Source: Hondaea fermentalgiana
Lineage: Eukaryota; Sar; Bigyra; Thraustochytrida; Thraustochytriidae
Direction: 5' to 3'
Assembly: GCA_014084085.1 (NCBI GenBank)
Contig: NPFB01000078.1
Location: forward strand, 19,684 to 83,683
DNA length: 64,000 bases
Shown one piece after another: positions 57,234 to 64,000 of this stretch. A program made the position numbers and the translations under genes. Position 1 is the first letter of the stretch. Each line of letters starts with the position of its first letter. The notes under the pieces are model-generated. The model was not told the DNA's origin and did no database searches. It worked only from the letters and a program-made list of their open reading frames with translations.

Positions 57234-58060
57234 CCCGGTCGCCGTCTCCCTTCGCGCGAGGGGGGGAGGGGGGCGCGGGCTGAAGGGTAGATTACGCGGA
57301 CGACGCCGCTGCTCGCGGACTCGCCCACGCGAAGCGGCGCCGCGCCCCGTCGCCGACCTCTGCGCCCTCTCCTTACTCGCTGTCTCTTTGCGTTCTGCCG
57401 CGCGTGCACCAAAGCCGGCCCGGGACCCCCCTCCCGGCCTTTCTTTTTCACCAAACTCTGCGGTCCTCGTGCGTGCGTGAGTGAGTGTAAAGCTTGCGTG
57501 CGTATACTACGTGCGAGCATCCGTGCGTGCGTGCGTGCGTGCGTGGGGGTTTCCGTTCGCTGGTTCTCCGGACACCCGCCCGCCCACCTTTTGAGAAAGT
57601 GCTCGTGGTGCGGCTGGCAGCTGGCATCCTCAACATGATGATCGAAGAGAAGGTGTGCTGAGCCGCGCATATCTTTCAGGCTTGAAACTAGTCGCAACTA
57701 GTTTACAGTTAGCCACGATCGCGGATCGAACGACGACGAGAGCGGCGGCAGTTCTGCTTCCTCGATCTTGTCGCGGCAAGCGCGGCCGCGAGCTTCTGCT
57801 CCCACGAGTCGGAGTCGCGCGGGCGGACCGGCAGACGCGGCTTCGCGTGCGACGCGAGTGGCAGACACCTGCGTTCACTGCGCGACCCGGGGTGTGTCGC
57901 GGCCTCGCTCTCGAGGTCGTCGCTCAAAAATTCCTTAACCACCGCTCTCCGCGGCGCCTCGGAAAGAAGCCCAGAAGCGCAGCGCGTGAGGCGCGCGTGA
58001 GGGGGTGAGGGAGCGAGCAAGGTTCGACGCGGCGCATCGTCGCCATTACGTTCTGTCACG
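57234..58060. promoter_or_regulatory. Divergent upstream region of the Cys-rich protein (-) and SMC1 (+)
   Basis: 827 bases, GC-rich, with (GTGC)n at about 57523-57545. Probably both promoters. No gene recognised. Confidence 0.45.
57523..57545 (+). repeat. (GTGC)n microsatellite
   Basis: Nearly six GTGC units, with further GTGCGTGC copies nearby at about 57469-57500. Confidence 0.9.
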
Positions 58061-61000
58061 ATGGGCCGCATTGTTCGCGTGGAGCTCAAGGACTTCAAGA
58101 CGTACCGGGGCGCGCAAACCGTGGGTCCCTTCAAACCCTTCACGGCCATCATGGGCCCCAACGGTGGAGGTAAAAGCAATCTCATGGACGCTATCTCCTT
58201 TGTAGTCGGTGTACAAACCAAACATCTGCGCGGAGAGCAGCTCCGCGACCTCGTGTACAACGCAGACGGCATGCGGGAAAAAACCCGTCGCGAAGCCCTC
58301 GTGCGACTCATCTACGAACCTGCTGCCGGCGAGCTTGAAGGCGTCAAGGCCGGCGAAGAAATCGAGTTCACTCGCACCATTAACGCTAACGGCACCTGCA
58401 AGTATATGCTCCAGGGTCGAACTGTGTCGAGAGATGCTTATGATAAGCGTCTGCGGGACATTGGCGTCTTGGTGCGTGCACGCAATTTTCTCGTTTTCCA
58501 GGGTGACGTCGAATCCATCGCCAGCAAATCGACGCGCCAGCTGACCCAATTCTTTGAAGACATCTCGGGCTCTGGTGCGCTCGCCACCGAGTACGACGAG
58601 CTCCGCGCCAAAAAAGAGGAAGCTGAAACTGACACAATCTTCACTTATCGGCAAAAGAAGGGCATCACGCTCGAGCGCAAGCAAGCTCGCGAGCAGAAGA
58701 ACGAGGCGGAGCGGTACAATGCCAAGGTGCGCGAGCTCAATCAGCTTCGCACCAACTTTTTTCTCATGCAGCTTTGGCAGATCGAAAACGGAATCGAGGG
58801 CCATAGAGACGAAATCAAGACCCTCGAATCCGAACTTGCCGAACTCATCCACCAAGAAAAGGTTGCCGAAGGCCATATTGAATCCAAGCGCCGCGAAACT
58901 GCGCAAGCTCAGCGCGCGACAGCAGATGCCGAACGAAGCGTTCGCCGCGCACGAACCGCCCTCGCAAAGACCGAGCCCGTCTCCATTCGGGCCTCCGAGA
59001 CGGTCAGCCACCTTCGCAAGACCCTCATTGCCGACCAGAGCGCCGTTGAGCGCGCCGAGACCGACGTCGATAATCAGGTCACGGAACGGGAAAGCCTTGC
59101 GCACGACCTGCAGCGCCTTGGCGAGGCCGAACGCGTTCTTCGTCAGAGACTCGAAGAAGCCTCGGCATCTTCCCCGCTTTCGGCAGAGCAGCAACGCCAG
59201 CTTCAAGAAATCAAGGCCCAGGCGCGCACCGAGACGGTCGCTCTGCGCGCCGAGCGTGACTCTCTTCGCCGTGGCTTTGATGTTCGCGCCGAGCGGCTCG
59301 CCTCACTCGAGCGCAATCTCCAAGTTCTCGAGGAGCGAAAAACCCAGCTCACGGGCGAGAACAGCCAGCTTGAGGTGCGTGTACAGCGCATGTCGCAGGC
59401 TATCGAAGCCTTGCGCGCACAGGTGCAGACATCGCAGCGGGGTCTCGAAGAAAAGCGCGCAGAATTCAAGGCCCTCATGGAACGCCGTCAGACACTCGTC
59501 GAAGAGGTTGACGCGGCGAGCGCCACTTTGAACCAGGCAAAGGCCTACCGCCAGGAATCCCAAAAGGAGCGGAGGATGAACGATTTCATTCGAACCCTCA
59601 AGGCGCATTTTCCGGGCGTCCGTGGCAGGCTCGTTGATCTTTGCAAACCCTCGAATCGTCGCTACGACGTCGCCATTTCGGTCGCGCTCGGCCGTCACAT
59701 GGACGCTATTGTCGTCGATCGTGAACAGACTGGTCTCGACTGCATGAAGTACATGCGCGACAAGCGTGCCGGTGTCGCCACCTTTCTGCCCCTTGACACA
59801 ATTGAGCCTAAACGTACCCAGGAACGCCATCGACAGCTCGGCGCTGGCTTTAAGCTGGCCATCGACGTGCTCGAGTACAACGACGACCTCGAAAAAGCCA
59901 TGCAATATGCGCTTGCGGGTGTGGTTATTTGCGACTCGCTTCGCGACGCGCGGGAGTTGTGCTTTCGTCGCAAGGAGCGTGTCAAGGCGGTCACACTGGA
60001 AGGCCACATCATCAGTACCAACGGCGACATGACCGGCGGGACCGGACACGGGGCACGGGGCGGCCAGCAGAACCGGTTCGAGCAAAAGGAGCTTGATGCC
60101 GCGCGCGAACGGCGCAACGTGCTGCGCCAGGAACTCGAGCAAATCGAAGACCGCATCGTTCACATTGGTGGGCCGCAGCCGGGAATTGCCATCGGTCGCA
60201 ATCGCGCGAGCCGGCCCGGCGACCCTGCGTCTGGAATGCGCGTGGGCGCGCCGCAGGAGCCCTCGCTTCAGGATCTCGAGCTCGCTGTAGCCAACGCTGA
60301 GAACAAGCTCAAGTTCGCGCAGGCGGATCTCGCGAATACGCGCGAGAAGATCCGGAATCTCCAGCAGACCTTGCACAGCGTCGACGAGGCCCTTGCGCGC
60401 GAGGTTCCCGAGCGCCAGGAATTGGCTGCGCAGATCAGTCAGGAAGAGAGTAACCTGCAACGCCTTGACAACAGCATCCAACACGTGGAAAATGACCGCG
60501 TCGATGAATTCGGCCGCAGTATTGGTCTCGCCAACATTCGCGAAGCCGTTCACCAGGCTGAGAGCAGCCAGCAGGAAATCTCCACCAAAATTGCCCAAGT
60601 TACCGAGCAAAGGAGCAAATTGCAGAGTCAGCTTCGCTACGTGGAGTCCCGTAAGCTCGATGCTGCTCTCGAACGTGCTCGTAAAAAGCTTGCGCAAACC
60701 GAGGCGTCCCTTGCCAAGCACGAGCTGCAAGCGAAAAAGGCTGCCGAGGAACTGGACAAGTGTAATCGTGAACTTGACGAGGTCGAAATCGCCTACAAGA
60801 CACAGAAACGCGATGCCGACGATAAGGCACTCGAGTTACGAGAAGCAGCCAAGTCTCTCGACGATATTCTTTTGAAGAAGGCACAAACAGTCAAGCACCT
60901 TACCATGCAGGAGAATGAAGCCGAGAAACTTCGTGCGCAGCGACACGAAATGCTGCGCCGGGCCGAGCTTGACGAGGTGGACATTCCTCTCAAAGGAGTC

Positions 61001-62077
61001 GCGGGCAAACGCCAGACTCACGCGTCAGAGACGTCGTCGTCGTCCTCCTCCTCGTCGTCGTCTTCATCCTCTGTGGCCTCAGCGTCGACCTCTGATCCAG
61101 CGCGGTCGTCTGATCCCAGCAGCTATGGGTTCTCTCAGCCGGACTCCAAGTATGTCAAGCGCGACGAGCGCGAGACCGCAAAAATCGACTTTTCCTCTCT
61201 CCAAGACGATCCAATCTGGAAGCGCTCCGACGACGAAGATGATAACAATGATGGTGAGAGAAACGATGACGATGATGATGATGATGGTGATGACGACGCC
61301 ATGGACCAAGAGGAGGATGATTCTCGAGCTCGAGCGAGGAAGCGCAAAGCCAAGGCAGCAGCTCGTCTTGGGACGGCTCGTCAAAACGCAATGAAAAACC
61401 TTGCGACGAGCATGCGTGCACTCCAGGAAGAGCTTGAAAAGATGCAACCAAACATGAAGGCCAACGAACGCTTTGAAGACGTTTCTTCACGTCTCAAGGA
61501 CACGGACGAGAAACTTTCGCGCGCGCGTCAACAGTCTCGCGAGGTGGAGCTGAACTTTGAGACTGTCAAGCAGGAGCGATACGAGAAATTCATGCACATG
61601 TTTGAGCATGTGTCGAGCACAATTGAAAAGATCTATCGCGAGCTCACCAAGTCCAGTCGCCACCCGCTTGGCGGCAATGCTTATCTCTCGCTTGATAACA
61701 CGGACGAGCCCTACCTCGGCGGCATCAAGTACAACGCCATGCCCCCCACGAAACGATTTCGCGACATGGATCAGCTTTCCGGCGGTGAGAAGACCGTTGC
61801 TGCTCTCGCTCTCCTCTTTGCCATTCACTCTTATCACCCAGCGCCCTTTTTTGTCATGGACGAGGTCGATGCAGCTCTCGACAATGTCAATGTCGCCAAG
61901 GTTTCCAGTTACATCCAGCGCAACTCGAACAACTTTCAATGTCTCGTCATCTCGCTCAAGGACAATTTTTACGACCAAGCCGACGCACTTGTCGGTGTTT
62001 ATCGCGAGGTCCGTGAGAATTGCTCAAAGACCCTCACGCTCGACATGTCTCTGTACTCCGATGAAACAAAGCGGTAA
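58061..62077 (+). CDS. SMC1: Cohesin subunit SMC1
   Basis: A 1338-residue ATPase that pairs with SMC3 to form the cohesin ring holding sister chromatids together. The N-terminal head begins at the Met: MGRIVRVELKDFKTYRG, then Walker A GPNGGGKSN (about 32-40; most SMC proteins have GPNGSGKSN). Coiled coils flank the hinge (about 519-655), which carries VRGRLVDLCKPSNRRYDVAI, MDAIVVDREQTGLDCMKYM and FLPLDTIEP, all typical of SMC1 rather than SMC2-4. The C-terminal head has LSGGEKTVAALALLFAI (about 1236) and Walker B PFFVMDEVDAALDNVN (about 1262). About 100 residues longer than animal SMC1 (about 1233). The surplus is a Ser-run (about 988-1010) and an Asp/Glu/Asn-run (about 1055-1090) between the second coil and the head. 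Single exon. Confidence 0.96.
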   Translation: MGRIVRVELKDFKTYRGAQTVGPFKPFTAIMGPNGGGKSNLMDAISFVVGVQTKHLRGEQLRDLVYNADGMREKTRREALVRLIYEPAAGELEGVKAGEEIEFTRTINANGTCKYMLQGRTVSRDAYDKRLRDIGVLVRARNFLVFQGDVESIASKSTRQLTQFFEDISGSGALATEYDELRAKKEEAETDTIFTYRQKKGITLERKQAREQKNEAERYNAKVRELNQLRTNFFLMQLWQIENGIEGHRDEIKTLESELAELIHQEKVAEGHIESKRRETAQAQRATADAERSVRRARTALAKTEPVSIRASETVSHLRKTLIADQSAVERAETDVDNQVTERESLAHDLQRLGEAERVLRQRLEEASASSPLSAEQQRQLQEIKAQARTETVALRAERDSLRRGFDVRAERLASLERNLQVLEERKTQLTGENSQLEVRVQRMSQAIEALRAQVQTSQRGLEEKRAEFKALMERRQTLVEEVDAASATLNQAKAYRQESQKERRMNDFIRTLKAHFPGVRGRLVDLCKPSNRRYDVAISVALGRHMDAIVVDREQTGLDCMKYMRDKRAGVATFLPLDTIEPKRTQERHRQLGAGFKLAIDVLEYNDDLEKAMQYALAGVVICDSLRDARELCFRRKERVKAVTLEGHIISTNGDMTGGTGHGARGGQQNRFEQKELDAARERRNVLRQELEQIEDRIVHIGGPQPGIAIGRNRASRPGDPASGMRVGAPQEPSLQDLELAVANAENKLKFAQADLANTREKIRNLQQTLHSVDEALAREVPERQELAAQISQEESNLQRLDNSIQHVENDRVDEFGRSIGLANIREAVHQAESSQQEISTKIAQVTEQRSKLQSQLRYVESRKLDAALERARKKLAQTEASLAKHELQAKKAAEELDKCNRELDEVEIAYKTQKRDADDKALELREAAKSLDDILLKKAQTVKHLTMQENEAEKLRAQRHEMLRRAELDEVDIPLKGVAGKRQTHASETSSSSSSSSSSSSSVASASTSDPARSSDPSSYGFSQPDSKYVKRDERETAKIDFSSLQDDPIWKRSDDEDDNNDGERNDDDDDDDGDDDAMDQEEDDSRARARKRKAKAAARLGTARQNAMKNLATSMRALQEELEKMQPNMKANERFEDVSSRLKDTDEKLSRARQQSREVELNFETVKQERYEKFMHMFEHVSSTIEKIYRELTKSSRHPLGGNAYLSLDNTDEPYLGGIKYNAMPPTKRFRDMDQLSGGEKTVAALALLFAIHSYHPAPFFVMDEVDAALDNVNVAKVSSYIQRNSNNFQCLVISLKDNFYDQADALVGVYREVRENCSKTLTLDMSLYSDETKR

Positions 62078-62606
62078 CCTAACTAACAGTAACGAAGACC
62101 CTATCTTTTGTTGGCTTTTTGTGTGATTTTAAGATCAATGGAGACTCTGCCCTATCTTTAGCTAGTTTTCTTTTTGTTTTCTGATGGTTTCATCCATGTA
62201 TGCAATGTATGCTGGCTATTATGCAAGTATCGAGGCCAAAGGAGCAACCAGTCAGACAGCAGTCGCCTTGTGTGAGGGCTGTTCTGGCAAATGTTCTCTC
62301 GATCTCGTTTATTTGTAAGCAACCTTTTCACCACCGTCACTTCCATGCCCAGGATTCGTCCCAGCCTCTCTATCACGATGATTTGACAGGTCAATTCCGA
62401 CAGGACCAGGTTTCCGTGGTGAAAAAGTCAGGGCGCGTTTGGTGCACACCCTTAAACGTTCAACGGTCATATCACATAATATCGATGGGCCGAATTGAAA
62501 ATTCTGCCATCATGAATCTGAGAATGCCAATGACGCGCAGAACAGATACACAGGTTGCGAAGTAGATGTAAAAAAGCTTCGCCGAGATCGCAAGGCGATC
62601 ATTACC
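62078..62606. other. Intergenic region between SMC1 and the last gene
   Basis: 529 AT-richer bases holding the SMC1 3' UTR and the next gene's upstream part. In the frame of the next gene, the sequence is open back to a TGA at 62496-62498, so an upstream exon or longer leader cannot be excluded. Confidence 0.4.
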
Positions 62607-63664
62607 ATGATGCGGCTCGACGCGCCAGCAGCGAGCTCTCTGCTGTCCAGAAGGCAACGCGAGAACTTGGGGACACTACCACCTGAAAGAAACCATCCGA
62701 CCCGTGGTGCAAGCGAGCGCAGCAGGAGCAAGAGCGCGAGCAGAAGCACTAGCGAGACAAGTTCTAGTGGCAGAAGTGGGCGATCCAGAGAAGAGCTGAC
62801 GAGCGCGGACCTGAACCAGCTCGAACTTGACGCCAAAAAGAAGCCGCCGAGCCTCAGGACTCGCGCGTTCAGTTATAGTTTTGCTTCGCTCGGGTCGAGC
62901 TTCCGCAGTAGCCGCAGAAACGGACGCAATGGCCTTAGTGCTTCGCAACAACAAGCTGCATCCACATCCCAGAGCATGCGTAACATTACACGATCGCGCA
63001 GCATGGACCATCATCCTGGCCTGCCAGAGAACGACTGGGAGACAGAACGCCAAGAACGTACGCACCACCTCCTTGCAGAATGGAATGGACTCGTTCATGC
63101 AGCCAGACGTAGATTCAGCACCTCATCCGCCCCAAGGGCAGTGCCTGGCGCGGAGAGTGAGATATGGGACATTCATCCTGAACAAGAAATGGATGCCACA
63201 ACCTGCTCGGCTGAAGCCATTGAGCATCTCGTACAGCGGTGTCTAGAAGCACTTCGATCGCTCCCTTTTGCTAAAAAGAAGCACATCAGTGGTCTCCTCG
63301 AAATTGAGAGCGTGCTGCACCAGCTCCGTGCAAAGATTCGAGCCCAGGAGGCAACCTTGCGCAACTACGCTGACGTAGCTGAAATCAAACAGCTTCTCCT
63401 CGCATTGCAAGACACTCTTACGCTCCTCTTACGCAAGCACATGTCGATTTCGAAGCGCCGCTACTTTTTGGATGCTGCTTACGGCAAACGCATGATGCTT
63501 CTTCTTCAGCAGCTCACAAACAATGTGAGCGAGCTATTCATGTCGCTCTCTCGTCTCGTTATTGTTGACTCTATCGAAGTGCAGCGTCGAAACTCACTTG
63601 GAAGTCAAGAGTCTGTGCGGAATATGTGGCAGCAAGTACGTCGATTGTCTGCGAGGGAACTGGT

Positions 63665-63696
<32 letters not shown>

Positions 63697-64000
63697 TTCA
63701 TTCTGCGGGCTCCTCGGGATCACGCGCCTCAGCTCGCAGTGCGTCGCCACGAGCTGAAACGTCTCGACCGGCGCGTAGTTCATCCGATAGTCGCAAGGAA
63801 TTGTCCATCAAGCACGCTCCTACGCGCGCTGCGAGCCCTTCTCTACCACCAAAGCCTCGTTCTCTTCGCAGCTCACAATCAGAGTACCTGAAACGTCGCC
63901 ATTCTCCCACAAAGCAGCTCCTTCGAGAGCAGCGTACTAGGCCTACATCGCCAAAGTCTGGTAGCACAAATAGAGGAAGTGCTCTCTTTGAGAAGGGCAA
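62607..64000 (+). CDS. Unrecognised Ser/Arg- and Gln-rich protein, 3' end outside the window
   Basis: A frame from MMRLDAPAASSLLSRRQ at 62607 stays open to the last base, giving at least 464 residues; the end is missing. The N-terminal 150 residues are Ser/Arg-rich and disordered. A helical middle follows (about 190-350: SAEAIEHLVQRCLEALRSLPFAKKKH, then IESVLHQLRAKIRAQEATLRNY, then QLLLALQDTLTLLLRKHMS, then MMLLLQQLTNNVSELFMSLSRLV). Next comes a run of ten Gln encoded by uninterrupted CAG (63666-63695), then a Ser/Arg/Pro-rich stretch with several SP sites. No family recognised. The helical middle is well composed and supports a real gene. ATG ATG in good context (ACC before) marks the likely start; an upstream exon is possible. 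Confidence 0.65.
63666..63695 (+). repeat. (CAG)10 encoding a polyglutamine run
   Basis: Ten perfect CAG codons in frame within the last gene. A pure codon run suggests recent slippage and possible length variation between strains. Confidence 0.92.

Noticed and set aside
1..64000. CRISPR arrays, insertion sequences, integrons or prophage genes
   Set aside because: No regularly spaced repeats with unique spacers, no transposase or integrase frames and no bacterial gene organisation were seen; the window is eukaryotic nuclear DNA.

Overview
This is 64 kb of nuclear DNA from a compact, GC-rich eukaryotic genome. The gene set is eukaryotic throughout: translation elongation factor 1-alpha, a kinesin-14, a LAMMER/CLK kinase with an RS/RD-rich arm, the nucleolar HEAT-repeat protein UTP10/HEATR1, a mitochondrial carrier, a PP4 regulatory subunit and cohesin SMC1. 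Almost every gene is one long uninterrupted reading frame, and only one intron is clear (in EF-1alpha). High GC, very few introns, short intergenic spaces and many tetranucleotide microsatellites fit a heterotrophic stramenopile such as a thraustochytrid (labyrinthulomycete). That placement is inference, not proof. Three runs of exactly 100 N (12490-12589, 23324-23423, 40406-40505) are scaffold gaps.

Layout, left to right. 0.2-9.5 kb: EF-1alpha (+), a WSCD-like type II membrane sulfotransferase (+), and a 1341-residue C-terminal-motor kinesin (+). 10.1-22 kb: the CLK kinase (-) head to head with UTP10 (+), which converges on a 2-oxoglutarate/malate-type carrier (-). 22-25.4 kb: a GC-rich, microsatellite-rich stretch with no convincing gene and one gap. 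25.4-37.4 kb: a run of membrane-protein genes, namely a tandem-duplicated LtrA-like protein (+), a sterol-desaturase/fatty-acid-hydroxylase-family enzyme (+), and three tandem paralogues of an unrecognised family with about 12 membrane segments (all -), the third broken by a frameshift. 38.2-43.2 kb: a degenerate EF-hand-like acidic protein (+, crossing a gap) and a methyltransferase-like protein with C-terminal TPRs and a candidate myristoylation/palmitoylation N-terminus (+). 43.6-48.6 kb: a PPP4R2-like subunit, an unrecognised coiled-coil protein, and a Gtt1-like glutathione S-transferase (all -). 49.9-64 kb: an unrecognised probable nuclear protein (+), a COG3618-type amidohydrolase (+), a proline-rich two-span membrane protein (+), a cysteine-rich type I membrane protein (-), SMC1 (+), and a Ser/Arg- and Gln-rich gene that runs off the window (+).

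The genes do not form an obvious pathway; as usual for such genomes, neighbours are mostly functionally unrelated housekeeping genes in alternating orientation. The most novel content is the three-member membrane protein family at 30.9-37.4 kb with shared motifs (SDAWP[TS]FI, an HK-x-[VI]PGY loop, and KAP-x-VS...PR near the C-terminus). Next come the double LtrA protein and the TPR methyltransferase. Two of the three gaps have flanks showing that little or no sequence is really missing, which corrects one gene's C-terminus.
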